From Perognathus longimembris pacificus (Eukaryota > Chordata > Mammalia > Rodentia > Heteromyidae), in NCBI RefSeq assembly GCF_023159225.1, contig NC_063161.1, forward strand, positions 124,410,958 to 124,474,957: 64,000 nucleotides of DNA, read 5' to 3'. This document shows positions 1-11,412 of the stretch, one piece after another. Each line of letters starts with the position of its first letter. Positions within the stretch are counted from its first letter, which is position 1. A program made the position numbers and the translations under genes. Below the pieces are notes generated by a model. The model did not search any database, had not been told where the DNA came from, and was given only the letters and a program-made list of their open reading frames with translations.

Positions 1-1
1 G

Positions 2-250
2 AATGAGTGGGAAGTATGTGAGAATAGTAACAATAATAACAACAGCAATGAAATATCAGAGGGAACCATCCCTACATCGGACTCTGAGGAAAGGGAACCA
101 AGCATCTCATGGGTGGGATTGGGAAGGAAGGAAGGAATGAAGGAGGGAATGGATGTTGCTAAACAAAAGAAACGAAAAGTACATATCACCCGAAATGGAG
201 AAAGTATCTGTATTTTAAAGATCATAGACTTCATAAGCTATGTAGAGTAG
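2..250 (+). pseudogene. Open frame entering from the window edge, possible retropseudogene 3' end
   Basis: One frame stays open for 82 codons from the first bases of the window to a TAG at 248-250. It has no start codon in view. The translation begins with an Asn/Ser-rich stretch, has an acidic Ser/Glu part, then a Gly/Lys/Glu part and a basic KQKKRKV patch that resembles a nuclear localisation signal. About 85 bases after the stop there is a run of 18 A (335-352), as expected for a reverse-transcribed mRNA with a short 3' UTR. I do not recognise the protein. It could also be chance open sequence or part of an unlisted repeat. Inference only; the upstream sequence is outside the window. Confidence 0.3.
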
Positions 251-334
251 AATAGCAATTATCATCATTGTTGATGTCAAAATGTATACTGTGGAATATA
301 TGTAATAACCTCCTCCCAAAAAGAAAAGAAATGT

Positions 335-352
335 AAAAAAAAAAAAAAAAAA
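335..352 (+). repeat. A18 run between the edge reading frame and an L1 tail
   Basis: Eighteen consecutive A separate the open frame ending at 250 from an L1 3' end starting at 353. It can be read as the poly(A) of a retrocopy. I see no AATAAA just upstream; the closest A-rich sequence is AAAAAGAAAAGAA. Confidence 0.6.
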
Positions 353-429
353 GAAACGTACTCACTGCCTTACATATGAAACTGTAACCCCTCTTTACTT
401 CATTTTGTCAATAAAGAAGGAGAAAAAGA
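353..429 (+). mobile_element. L1 3' end, 5'-truncated, plus strand
   Basis: Only about 75 bases of the L1 3' UTR end are present. The diagnostic block is ACTCACTGCCTTACATATGA, followed by AACTGTAACCCCTCT and CAATAAAGAAGG. The same block recurs at 34340, 36210, 44520 and, reversed, at 950, 2470 and 4550, which defines it as the terminal module of this genome's L1 lineage. Confidence 0.8.
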
Positions 430-927
430 CTAGAGTCAGTATTTTTTCATTTCAGCACCTTGAATACAGAGCTTTACTCATTAGGATCACTGAGCAGATA
501 GAAGTGAGCTACATGTTGTAGGAAAACAACATATAGAGGATAAAGCCTAACCAGGAAAGAACTTTTGTGTTCTGCATTGGTGAAAGCCACCACTGAAACC
601 ATCATGCCTGAGGGTTAGTTATATAACAAATGGATTTTCATTTTCTTTCATGAGAGTATTTTCTCATTTTCAGAATAAGATCCATACCCTATGTCGATTT
701 GATGGAAAAGTTTAAGTTCTTATTAGGCAAGGTGATTTCCCCGGAGTTCCAAATATATCCAGCTGGAACGCTTCCATTCTGTTTACCTGGAGATTCTCTC
801 CACTAGACATCATAAACCGAGGAATATTTCTAAACACTGGGGTAATTGTCTAAAACTCACATCTTATTTTAAATTCAATAAATCATCTCATTTAGTGTGT
901 TCTCTTCATTATTTGTGGACTCAGAAT
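430..927. other. Unique AT-rich stretch
   Basis: No repeat, long open frame or RNA gene recognised. Ordinary non-coding sequence. Confidence 0.5.
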
Positions 928-1016
928 TTTTTTCTTCTTTATTGTCAAAACGAAGTATAGAGGGGTTACAGTTTCATATGTAAGGCAGTGAGTACATTTC
1001 TTATCCAACTTGTTTG
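928..1016 (-). mobile_element. L1 3' end, minus strand, about 90 bp
   Basis: Reads TTTTTTCTTCTTTATTGTCA, then AGGGGTTACAGTTTCATATG and TAAGGCAGTGAGTACATTTC, the exact reverse of the L1 terminal module. It lies about 500 bp from, and inverted to, the copy at 353-429. Confidence 0.8.
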
Positions 1017-2260
1017 GACTCATATTTTTATAAAGGCTGATTTAAACATTTCATTTCACATTGCCAGCACAAAGCTGTGGTTCAAGGACTACAAAAGCAG
1101 AGAGCCTGACCGAACAATATTCCCCCCCCCACCAAAAAAAACACATGTTGATATATAAGAGTATGTTGTTACTCCTCTGGTCATTGGGTTCTTAAACCTC
1201 TCCTTGAAAGGAATTGAGTTAAATAAAATACGCAAGAGAACTATATGGATATAGGACCCTCAATTTGCACCTAAAATAAGAATTTTTTCTAAATTTCTAT
1301 AATAATTTTTTCTAAATTCACTTATTCACTAAATTCACTTAAAATACAGTTCATTTAGTCCTGTATTTAACAGTTACATGACATTGGACAAGAAAATTTA
1401 AGTTTATCCTAAAGGTGTTTTCCTGGAATAAATAACCTTTAATGTCCTTTCAGATCTAGTGATTCCTAAAACCACAATCTTAAACTGTATATCACAAACT
1501 GCACAGAAGATGAAATAACTGGGTACCACCTGCTAAAACCGGACATCTCAACAAAGAGACAAAAATATCTGCTTTTAAATGGTCTGTTTCCCAGAAAAAC
1601 ATAAAGATGTTCCAGGAATCTATTTCTACCAGTATAAAAAGACTAAAGGTAAAACCTAAGATTTGAAAAAGTGCTCTCTTTATACCAATATATTGAGGTA
1701 AAGTCAGTGTTTTCATGGGAACCCAGGGACTATTCTCAACTTGATGAAAAATTTCCATAATCTTGAAGAAGCCAAGAAAATATGTGAGTGCATTAACTTT
1801 TGTATGACACTATAATTCTTCAATAGTTACTTAGTAGAGTAAATAGATGGGAGAGAATGTTGTCTTATTGACAAATTTGTCACTGTTCCCATAATTTCAC
1901 CTAACATGAGAGTATAGGGTGATGAAAATCATTTGAATTTTGGAAGCAGATGTCTTTAAATCAGAGTTCAACTGGAAATTATTGAAATTCTCACATTAAA
2001 CACATAATTCTATGTGTATAGCATGTCTTGTATATACTATACAATGAAGACAATAGATAAACAATAGGATTGTTTTGAACACCAGAATGCAAAGTAGCAC
2101 GGCAGAATTTATCATTAAATATCAATTTCCCTTTGTTGTACTGAATCACTTCTTTCCCCAATTACACGTACAATCAGATGTCCTAAAACACAGTAGCTTA
2201 TTATGGGATAGAACTGGCCATGAATTTGTTTTTAATGACTTTATTTGATGGCTCACATCC
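1017..2260. other. Unique AT-rich stretch
   Basis: Contains a C10 run near 1122 but no recognisable repeat family or coding signal. The 88-residue minus-strand frame at 1492-1758 has no recognisable domain and I take it as chance. Confidence 0.5.
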
Positions 2261-2261
2261 T

Positions 2262-2330
2262 TGGGAAAGCATATTGAGTTCTTACTATATACCAGGCCCT
2301 GTGGAAGAAACAGTCCTTGGAGTTATTAAC
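2262..2330 (-). repeat. Possible MIR fragment
   Basis: The block TTCTTACTATATACCAGGCC matches the reversed 3' half of mammalian MIR (the ACTATGTGCCAGGC segment). Short and diverged, so tentative. Confidence 0.4.
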
Positions 2331-2424
2331 AAACACCAGTGTGTATGTGGTATGAGAGGAATGAGCAACGATAACTTAGTAGGTGTTAAGTTATCCCAGT
2401 GCCTATTATTTCATCTAACTTTCT

Positions 2425-2760
2425 GAGTTTTTTTTTTCTTGTCAAGGTGGTGTACTAAAAGGTTACAGTTACATATGTAAGGCATATCTCTTGTCAAACT
2501 TGTTACCTACTCCTATACTTTTCTCATACCTTCCCTCCTCCCCAACTTCCCTGCCCCCCCCAGTTGTACAGTTGATTTACTCCTTATTGTCTTGTAAGTA
2601 TTGCTGTTGCATTGGTTCACCTTTTACCCTTAGTTACACCGTTTTGATATTCCCCTTCCCCTCCCTGATTCAGATGAACAGATGCATTACCCAGGGTACC
2701 AAAATCAAATACAGTGACAAGAGGGGCTAAGCTATAGAGGTGATAAACAAAAGAAAAAGA
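2425..2760 (-). mobile_element. L1 3' UTR, minus strand, about 330 bp
   Basis: Starts with a T-run (the reversed tail), then GGTTACAGTTACATATGTAA, the reversed pyrimidine-rich tract (CCCTCCTCCCCAACTTCCCT) and the downstream module with CAGATACAGTGAC-like sequence seen complete at 4500-4850. 5'-truncated and more diverged than the 4494 copy. Confidence 0.75.
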
Positions 2761-3551
2761 AATAATGCTTTATTATTTTCTGTATTTTAGATGATTAAAG
2801 ATATTAAAAATATTGACTCATAATAACTGAGGGAATTATTGTGGCATAAAAATAATTCAAAAACTAAATGCCTCAATCATAAAGCTAACTATAGAAAAAA
2901 CCACATAACATACAAAATTAGTTTTTCATGCACTTCTCAGAAAATCATTAATACTTTACCCCAAGGTTTAGTAGCCTTTTTAAATAGAGTTCTTGGCCTT
3001 CTAAATCCTTTCCTATAGTCAAACGAAACACCTATCATTTTCTTTCCTCTCCATCTTTTTAAAATCCCTGTTTCTTTGTCTGGGAATACATGATTTCCAC
3101 TTTTTACATGGGCATTGTAGAATCCTTTTGTTTCTCAAATTCTTGACAGATTTTTTTAAAGCTCTACTGTTTTTTACTTATCAACTTTTGGTTCATAGTC
3201 TTTTTCAACTTTAGCATAAGGATTTTCTTATAAGAAAGGATAAAGTGAGTTAGGGTTTATGGTATATAGAAAAAATTCGAAGAACAAAAAAAAAACTTTT
3301 TAAAGGAATTAAAGATGTATTCAAATTACCTATTTTTTTGAATAGTCTAGAAATTTCCAAGGTTAACTGGCCATAAGTTTATAGGAGAAGACATTTGAAA
3401 ACCTTCAGCTAAAATTAATAGAGAAGTAAAACTTTTTTATAAGAGCTGTTTTAATGTCCTCCTCAAAACCATTTCAACTGAGTCATAATAAAGGCTTTCA
3501 TATAATTCAAAAATTACAATATGAATCTAGAGACAGTCTTTATTTCTCATT
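2761..3551. other. Unique AT-rich stretch
   Basis: No gene or repeat recognised. Confidence 0.45.
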
Positions 3552-3563
3552 AGAGAAAGCAGA

Positions 3564-3767
3564 GGAGCTGGGAATAGTAGCAAGAGTGTTTGCCTCATAT
3601 ACATGAAGTCTTGGGATCGATTCCCCTGCACCACATATATAGAAAATGGACAGAAGTGGCACTGCGGCTCAAGTGGCAGAGTGCTAGCCTTGAGCAAAAA
3701 GAAGCCAGTGACAATGCTCAGGCCCTGAGTCCAAGGCCAAGAACTAAAAAAAAAAAAAAAGAAAGAG
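3564..3767 (+). mobile_element. IDL-Geo-like dimeric SINE
   Basis: Left monomer starts GAGCTGGGAATAGTAGCAAG and carries GATCGATTCCCC in the B-box position. The right monomer GGCACTGCGGCTCAAGTGGC follows, then an A-rich tail. The exact 12-bp duplication AGAGAAAGCAGA at 3552-3563 and 3768-3779 marks target-primed insertion. Middle-aged subfamily: it has CCTCATATACATGAAG where the youngest copies have CCTCGGATACACGAG. Confidence 0.85.
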
Positions 3768-3779
3768 AGAGAAAGCAGA

Positions 3780-4486
3780 AAATTTCTTTAGAAATTGAGT
3801 TGAGAGGGTTAAACATAAAAGCTAAACCAAAAAATTGCCATTCTTGGTATGAGTTTTTGATACAATCCATTCGAAAAAATAATATTTACTTTGCCCATTA
3901 TTTATTATTAATCAGAAATCACATTAAAATTGTATAAGCCAGTGTAATATATTTCTGCTGATGGAATGAAGAGGGATTTCTTATCTTTCACCCACTAGAA
4001 ATTTAAATAAGTCCCCTGAAACTTTAAGAAAGTTATTATCAAGTTAGGTTCCAATTTTCCATAATTTTCTCCTGTGCTATTTTAGAGGCAAAGCCCTGTC
4101 ATGATAGGCAAGGTTATGCTATAATAACAAATAATACTCAAATTTTCATGGCCTCCAAAAACAATTTCCTGTTCATACTACATTTGTATTCTGAATAGGT
4201 AATGGTTTTTTTCTTTGAGGTTGACCAATCATTATTTTGAATTTCACAACTGGGGAAAATAATGACCTAAATTGTTCTTATATAAGAAATTTCATTCTCT
4301 ATTCTCTTAAAGAAATTATTCTTCTTTTTATCTACATGTTCAATATGTCTTATGAACTATGTGATAAGTACACAGGCACTATTTTAAAGTCCTAGAATAC
4401 ACCACAAAAAAAAAAAACCGCAAAATAAAAACTGTCAAGCCCAAAATTGCATTTTATCATAATAACCAAATAAGGAAGACTACTCA
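3780..4486. other. Unique AT-rich stretch
   Basis: No gene or repeat recognised apart from an A12 run near 4405. Confidence 0.45.
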
Positions 4487-5315
4487 GGGCTATCTTTTTT
4501 AAAACTTTTTTTCTTTATTATCAAAGTGAAAAACAGAGGGGTTACAGTTTCATATGTAAGGCAGTGAGTACATTTCTTACCCAACTTGTTACCTCTTCCC
4601 TCATTTTCCCCGACCCCCTCCTTCCCCTTTCCCTCCCCCCGCCCTTAAGTTGTACAGTTGTTTATACCAAATGGTTTTGCAAATCTTGCTTTTGGAATGG
4701 TTTGTCTTTTTATCCTTTGTCTCTTGATTTTGGTTTTCTCTTTCCCTTCCCTAGTTCTAATACATGTATATACAGTATCCAGGACACTAACATCAGATAC
4801 AGTGACAGCAGAGGTAAAACCATGGGAAGGGAATATGAGAGAATAAAAAAGGAAAGAAAAAAAAAGGGTATTGTTTCACATGGCATGTTGAAAATAATTA
4901 CAACAATGATATAACACTTGTTTCCATAACATGGAGTTCATTTCATTTAGCATCATCTTATGTGTTCATACAGGCCTAGCTACTGGTCTATTCTGGTCTT
5001 CTGCTGTGACTAACATAAACATGTACTAATTATTCCCTATGAGGGAAACCATAGAGTCCATGCTTCCTTGGGTCTGGCTCACTTCACTTAGGATGATTTT
5101 TTTCCAAGTCTTTCTATTTCCTTATGAATGGGCAAGTGTTTTCTTTCTGATAGAGGCATAGAATTCCATTGTGTATATGTACCACATTTTCCTGATCCAC
5201 TAGTCTACTGAGGGGCATCTGGGTTGCTTCCATATTTTAGCAATGACAAATTGTGCTGCAATGAACATTGTTGTGCTGGTGGCTTTAGTGTGGTCTTGCT
5301 TATAATCTTTTGGGT

Positions 5316-5521
5316 AGTGGCTGGGGATATGGCCTAGTGGCAAGAGTGCTTTCCTCTTGGACATGAAGACCTGGGTTCGATTCCTCACCACCATATATAG
5401 AGAGAATGGCCAGAAGTAGCACTGTAGCTCAAGTGGCAGAGTGCTAGCCTTGAGCAAAAAAAAGCCATGGACAGTGTTCAGGCCCTAAGTCCAAGTCCCA
5501 GGACTGGTAAAAATTAAATAA
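5316..5521 (+). mobile_element. IDL-Geo-like SINE nested in the L1
   Basis: Starts GTGGCTGGGGATATGGCCTA and has the dimer structure with GTAGCTCAAGTGGCAGAGTG as second monomer. The tail is AAAAATTAAATAA. The 14-bp duplication ATAATCTTTTGGGT (5302-5315 and 5522-5535) is part of the L1 ORF2 sequence, so the SINE is younger than the L1. Middle subfamily (CCTCTTGGACATGAAGACC). Confidence 0.9.
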
Positions 5522-5692
5522 ATAATCTTTTGGGTTGATGCCCAAAAGTGGGGCTGCTGGGTCCTGGGGGAGCTCTCTGTTTAGCCTTCTGAGGAATCCC
5601 CATACCACTTTCCAGAGTGGTTGTACAAATTTACATTCCTACCAAAAATGTAGTAAGTTTCCCTTTTACCATATCCCCTCCAGGACTTGTTA

Positions 5693-6757
5693 CTAGGAAT
5701 AATCTTAACCAAAGAAGTGAAAGATCTCTATGATCAGAACTTTAAAAACCAGGGAAAGGAAAGTAAGGCAGAACTTAAGAAATTGAAAAACCTCCCATGC
5801 TCCTGGATTTGGAGGACTAACATTATGAAAATGGCAATATTGCCAAAGTCTATCTACAAATTCAAAGCAATATCCATCAATAGGCTAACACCATTCTTTA
5901 CTGAAAGAGAGAAAGCAATCCAGAAATTCATATGGAACAATAAAAGACCCCTAATAGCAAAAACCATTCTAAGGAGAAAGAGCAGTGCTGGAGGAATTCA
6001 ATACCAAACATCAAGCTGTATTACAAAGTTATAATAATAAAAACAGCTTGGTATTGGCACAAGAACAGGCCTGAGGACCAATGGAACAGAACTGAAGACC
6101 CAGAAATGAACCTGCAGAACTATGGCTACTTAATCTTTGAGAAAAGAGCTAAAAAAAAAAAAGTAGGATGGAAGAAAGACAGCCTCTTCAACAAATGGTG
6201 TTGGAAAAACTGGATCAACACTTGTAACAAACTAAAACTAGACCCTTATATATCACGCTGCCTCTAAATCAATTCCAAATGGATCAAAGACCTAGAAGTA
6301 AAATCGAATAGCCTGAAAACACTACAAGAAAGAATAGGAGAAACATTTGGTCTCCTTGGAGCAGGACAAAATTTCCTTAATAAAGGTCCAGAAAAACAAC
6401 AAATCAAAGAAAGGTTGGACAAATGGGACTTCATCAAATTGCAAAACTTCTGCAGGGCAAAGGACATAGCTAGCAAGATAAACAGAAAACCCACAGATTG
6501 GGAGAAGATCTTTACCAGCCATACAACAGACAAAGGCCTCATCTCTAAAATATTCATAGAAATCAAAAAATTAAATTCCTTTAAAACAAATCCTCAAAGA
6601 ACCAACTTTCCCCTCAACAAATGGGCTAAAGACCTAAAAAGAGACTTCTCTGAAGAGGAAATGAGAATGGCCAAGAGACACATGAAGAAGTGCTCTACAT
6701 CACTGGCCATAAAAGAAATGCATAACAAAACAACACTGAAATTCCACCTCACCCCAG
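5693..6757 (+). pseudogene. L1 ORF2 fragment (post-RT region)
   Basis: Relic of the L1 ORF2 protein downstream of the reverse transcriptase core. The first frame (5687-6034) reads [12 protein letters not shown], then [20 protein letters not shown] and [18 protein letters not shown], typical of the ORF2 region between the RT core and the C-terminal zinc knuckle. The frame is lost by substitutions after 6034 and picked up again from 6415 (DKWDFIKLQNFCRAKD, FTSHTTDKGLISKIFIEIKK). Beyond 6775 that frame only runs through the (AG)n tract, so its last ~90 codons are not L1. No function expected. Confidence 0.8.
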
Positions 6758-6789
6758 TAAGAATGTCCATTATTGGGGCTATTGTTTGG

Positions 6790-6873
<84 letters not shown>
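6790..6873 (+). repeat. (AG)n microsatellite, 84 bp
   Basis: Nearly pure GA dinucleotide repeat beginning seven bases after the L1 target duplication. It makes a spurious poly(Arg-Glu) run in one frame. Confidence 0.95.
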
Positions 6874-6877
<4 letters not shown>

Positions 6878-9627
6878 AACTATTCCCTGATACCAGAACT
6901 GCTGGTATCCAAGCACAACTAGAGCCTCTGCTAAAACCAAAGGACAGGAGACTTGGAAGACCTGTGGTAAAAGTTGTACTGGAGGATCACAGGACCTCTC
7001 TATTTGCTAACTGGTATTACTCAAATAAAAAAGTAGTGTTATAACTTGAGCAAGGTCACTACCCAAGGATAATAAGCTTTAACTCCCCCCCCCCGCCCCC
7101 AGATTCTGAGATACAGGAATACCATCTCTCTTAATTGATTACCTTCAAGGATATAGCTCTGATATCCTTAAGACCTACAGAGTTGGGATTAACCCCCCCC
7201 ACACACACACACACAGAGTTCTTAAAATATTACTATCTCAAAGGAACAGAGAAATAATTTACAGTTACCATATTTTTTAAGTAAATGTTCAAAGAAAAGG
7301 GAAAGGTGTGGGGTTTTGAGGGACATCTGTATTTAGGCCATTAAGATTCTGCAAGGGAGAAGATGAAAGGGGCCTCAAGACTGGAAGAAACTTTTCTAAA
7401 GTACTTTTCATGCTAAAGGAAAGATGGAGGTGATCTTGGTCAAAACTAAAATCATACTGGCCATGGCATTGTATGCCTGTAATCCCAGCACTCAGACAGT
7501 TGAAACTCATGGATGGGATTTGTGACCTTATAACAAAAGCGGGTTGATATGAATTATCTTCAACATACGATTTTTAAAGGAAAAAAAAAATCCTCCAAGG
7601 CCAATGGTGTGAGAATTTCCTCTATAGCATACTGATAAGAAGCAATCAGGCTTCTGCAAAAGATCCTAAAATGTTTGGGAATTCACCTCATTACATGCAT
7701 GGGTAGCTTGAACTTCTTGAAAGTTCTTCTTACACTAAGCCACAATCTGCCTGCCTATAACTTTGATCAATTGGTTCACATTCTTGCTTTGGGCTATTTA
7801 ATTGCTAGTAGAGATTTTAGTTGTTGCCCTAAAGGCAGAAGGCTTAATGTTTTGTAACTATTATTGATTTTTGGCCAGTTTTGGCCTGTAGCTGGGCAGC
7901 TAGATAATTTATTTCTCTTTGAGATTCTCTGATACTATTTCTGGGCTACATTTTCTGTTTTGCTTCTTGAAATTTTCATTGCTTTATGGAAAAAAAATTT
8001 GAACACATCATTTTTTTTTTGGTCTTTGTGCTACATTCCTCTATATAGATATCAATTAGCTCTTAATTATTAAGTGTGTGGGTGAGAGGTCCAGATACAC
8101 ATTCAGAGCTCTAATAAAATCTCAAGGTAGTTTATTTTAAATATTATGAAAATTTTTATAACACTAATATTAGAAAATTATGCTGCCTAGAAAGGTTACA
8201 TAATGATTGCCACTAAGGTATTCAAGAAAAGTAGGCTCCTTTTGGAAAAATGATGGTTTAGAGCTAATTACATATTCTAACTATCATCTGTAGATATCTG
8301 AGTAGACCACCCTCTTTAGCCAGGTAATTTAAATTGTAGTGGTTTTAAAAGGCTCAATTTAAGCCTATCTATATGAACATATGCCCAAAAAAACTCTATC
8401 AATCCTATTTTTAAGAACTATTACAAAGAGTTTAGAATTATCACTTTTACAATCAATCCTTACAATAACTTGAAACTAAAATTTATAAAGTAAAGACAGA
8501 AAAATGTCACTAATGCATTATGTGTTAGAATACAAAACTGATAAAACTTAAATACCAAAGCTCAAAAGAAAGTGAACTGATATATGGTATATCCATGCAA
8601 GGAAATATGAAATGGTGTTCTAAGTTGCAGTTATAGTTTATAGAAACTAAAATCTCTTCTGTCCTAATAGTTAGTAGAATAACAAGGCCTTGGGTATCAT
8701 ATAAAATATATTTCAAATATAAGGAGAACGGCTTAGATGTCATTGGTGGCACAATTCCAGTAAAATGGTTGAATAATTTCTTGTGGAATCCATCCCTCCT
8801 CTCCTACAAACACACAGGAAAGCTGGATAGAAATACATGAAAAGCAAGGATAGATGACTTAAATCAAAATTAAGCTTTAACGAATATGATAAAGGGAAAT
8901 CCACAGGTACAAAAATTTAAAGCACACTCAAAGCCAGAGTGTTTAGCTTCAACAAATACTGTAAGATACAAAACTATTATCCTGGCTGGAGCTTCTGGGG
9001 GTAAAAGATTGCCATTAACATTAGTGAAGGTCTGGACAGATTTCTGTAACTACAAATCTGTTTGGATCATACGAATGTAAGTAGATTATCTATAAAGTGT
9101 GAATATATTAATTTTTTTAAATAACCAGCACACTGTTCCATAGAGATTAAAAAAGAAACATGCTAAATATTCTGGACTAGGCAAGGAATAGTATGTTACC
9201 AAGAAGATACAGAATTTCTGGCTTAAAGGTATACCTGGAATCTCAGTAGTAGGGAATAACAAAAAGCTATGTAGATATTCACCTAGTGCTTACAGGTCAT
9301 AAAACTTGCAGAAACAGAGCTGCTTTTATGAAGTTGAGTGGTTCTACTATGAAAAGTTGCAAAACAAACCCATAAATGAAAGTCAGGAAAACAACAAAAA
9401 AGTGGAAAGGGCATTTGAATACAAGAAAGAAAAGACATAGACAATAAAGAAAGTTCATCTAATGTTTCAAAAAGATTTTTAAATGTTTAAAAGTCATAAT
9501 GAAATAAAAACTGATGCCCATGACAGATAGATTTGAAAATGTTCAAGTAGAAATGAAATTAAGATACATAAAATAAAAGTGTTAAACACAAGAGGAGAGA
9601 CAATTTGTAGTCTGTTAATCCATTATA
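6874..9627. other. Mostly unique stretch
   Basis: Contains small C-runs (7085-7100, 7192-7200), a (CA)n at 7201-7215 and the B1 fragment listed separately. No coding signal: frames here are under 80 codons and without domains. Confidence 0.45.
7450..7512 (+). repeat. B1-like SINE fragment
   Basis: GGCCATGGCATTGTATGCCT followed by GTAATCCCAGCACTC is the 5' part of a 7SL-derived B1 element. The remaining two thirds are missing or unrecognisable. Confidence 0.6.
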
Positions 9628-9721
9628 AAGATATTATCTAGAAAATGTGGCATATCACACATTTTCCACATATATGCCACACATATGCCACACATATGAC
9701 ACATTTTCTAGATAATATCTT
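9628..9721. repeat. Near-perfect inverted repeat (28-bp arms)
   Basis: Arm 9628-9655 pairs with 9694-9721 with a single mismatch; the outer 22 bases (9628-9649 with 9700-9721) are perfect. The loop of 38 bases holds repeats of CCACACATATG. The inner end of the left arm resembles the L1 sequence AAAATGTGGTATATCTACAC, so the hairpin sits at the start of the L1 remnant that follows. Confidence 0.9.
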
Positions 9722-10425
9722 CATAATATTCTTTGTGATGGAAACAGAGAATGCCATTTCCATCAGAAAGAATGATATTGCCCCATTTGTAAGGAAATGG
9801 AAAGACTTGAAAAATACTATATTAAGCAAAGTAAGCCAGACTCCCATTACCCACATTTGTAGTTATTAAAATGTGCCTATAAATCTACAAGTAAACCCAA
9901 TGGATAGTAAAAGACAAAAAATACATGGACATGATAAGTTAAACAGGACTCTAAACAGTCCCACAGTAAGACCAAAAGAGGATATTTTTTGGAGAGGATC
10001 ACAAAGACTCAGTAACTGTGAATATATGATCATATAAAATGATACTTTTCAAAATGAAGACTAAAAAATAAAAACAATAGGCTTTTTATGGGTTTTTTTC
10101 TTTATTTTTTTCCCCTTTTGTTGCTATTTTTTATTTCTGTACCTTTTGTCTTGTATGCAAATTTATCTGACAGGGAGAGTAAGGGAAAGCACAGAAATGG
10201 TAGGACAATGGGTGAAGTAATTCAGCAGTGATAACAGACACTACATTGAAATAAACTATACAACCTGGTTGGGGGATAGCAATCGAGAGAGAAAAAAAAA
10301 CGGAGAGAAAAGGAGGGAAGAGGTAAAACTACTCAAAAAGAAATGTATTCACTACCTGTTCTGACCTGTGTAACTGCAATGCCTCTGTACATCATCTTTA
10401 CAATAATAAATAAATAAAAATGTCA
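9722..10425 (+). mobile_element. L1 3' end of an older lineage
   Basis: Begins in the ORF2 C-terminal codons (CCATTTCCATCAGAAAGAAT, ATTGCCCCATTTGTAAGGAA). It continues through a 3' UTR with AAATCTACAAGTAAACCCAA and GAGGATATTTTTTGGAGAG, and ends in CCTCTGTACATCATCTTTAC plus an AATAAATAAATAAAAA tail. The same 3' UTR type recurs at 51340, 54325 (reversed) and 61150. It differs from the polypurine 3' UTR of the younger copies at 34172, 35768 and 44582. Confidence 0.8.
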
Positions 10426-10482
10426 AAGTACAATGTTAAATTATAAATGAAAGCATAAAATTTATGAAAAGAATATAAAGTA

Positions 10483-10705
10483 ATCTGGGCTCCAGTAACT
10501 TACACTCATAATCCTAGCTACTCAGGATATGAGTATCATGGTTCAAAGTCAGCCTGAGCAGAAAGTCCTTGAAATTCTTATCTCCAATTAACCACCAAAA
10601 TGCCAGAAGTAGAGGTGAGACTCATATAGTAGAGCATTAACCTTGAGCTAGGAAATTCAGGGACAGTAGTACCTAGTCCCTGAATTCAAGACCCCAGACC
10701 AGCTG
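10483..10705 (+). repeat. B4-like composite SINE (7SL/B1 part plus ID part)
   Basis: The first half, ACTCATAATCCTAGCTACTC followed by GTATCATGGTTCAAAGTCAG, is B1/7SL-like. The second half, ATGCCAGAAGTAGAGGTGAG then AGAGCATTAACCTTGAG, is the ID-like right monomer. Diverged, no clear flanking duplication. Confidence 0.7.
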
Positions 10706-11412
10706 AAATAAAAGTAAAGAACATAAGATAAAATGTACATAATGAAAGTTAAGTGGTTATGCATTGTTTAATGAAATGTCTGAAAATTAAATGCAAACTC
10801 AGGAGGGCAGATTTGGTCAGAATACTATGTACAGTGCACAAATCGAACAATAAAACTTGTTGAAATTGTTGGGGGGAAGGTAGAGTGTTATGAGATAAAG
10901 TAATGGAAGAAGTAGGTCTAAATGATCAAGGTCCATTGTGTGAATGTATAGGTTTGTCAAAATGACATCCCTGTATACCTAATTGTTGCTCACAAAAAAT
11001 AATGATGGAAAAACATTGAGAATAGAAAAAAATAGGATGAATAAATGTAATAAAAAATACTGAAAGAGAATTCTCTTGAAAATAAGAAAAAAGTGAAAAT
11101 CTGAACTAACTCCTGAGAATAATTGAAAGATACTAATTTACATGTGTGTAAATATAAAAACATACACATGTATATAATTATATGGGCATATATGTACAAA
11201 CTATATATATGTTATATATGCATACTTCTATACAACATCACATGAACAAAATAATATATTTTCAAGGCAAATTACCTACAATGGAAGGGCAATTAGAGAC
11301 AAAAGACATCTAAATCAAATTATGAAGCCACAGGACTCATATCATCAAAGAATTAAAAGCATGAAATTGACACTTCCATGTATAGATAAACTAGCATTCA
11401 AGAGTGAATGTG

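Larger units (their letters stand above)
4494..6775 (-). mobile_element. Minus-strand L1 with 5' inversion (twin priming)
   Basis: Read on the minus strand this is an L1 insertion in two parts. The 3' part occupies 4494-5692 in minus orientation: end of ORF2, the 3' UTR, and a tail at 4494-4510. The 5' part occupies about 5693-6775 in plus orientation and is inverted. In L1 coordinates the inverted part ends at the AAGAATGTCCATTATT segment. The 3' part resumes a few bases further on, at the AACAAGTCCTGGAGGGGAT segment. GGGCTAT is duplicated at 4487-4493 and 6776-6782, just outside both ends. An IDL-Geo-like SINE is nested at 5316-5521. The element is 5'-truncated and lacks ORF1, the endonuclease and most of the RT domain. 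Confidence 0.85.

Noticed and set aside
6264..6566. Minus-strand frames of 100 and 66 codons
   Set aside because: Antisense shadows of the L1 ORF2 fragment; the same shadow recurs at 43330-43605.
6415..7044. 209-codon open frame, the longest in the window
   Set aside because: First part is L1 ORF2, middle is the (AG)n microsatellite read as Arg-Glu, the end is unrelated flank.
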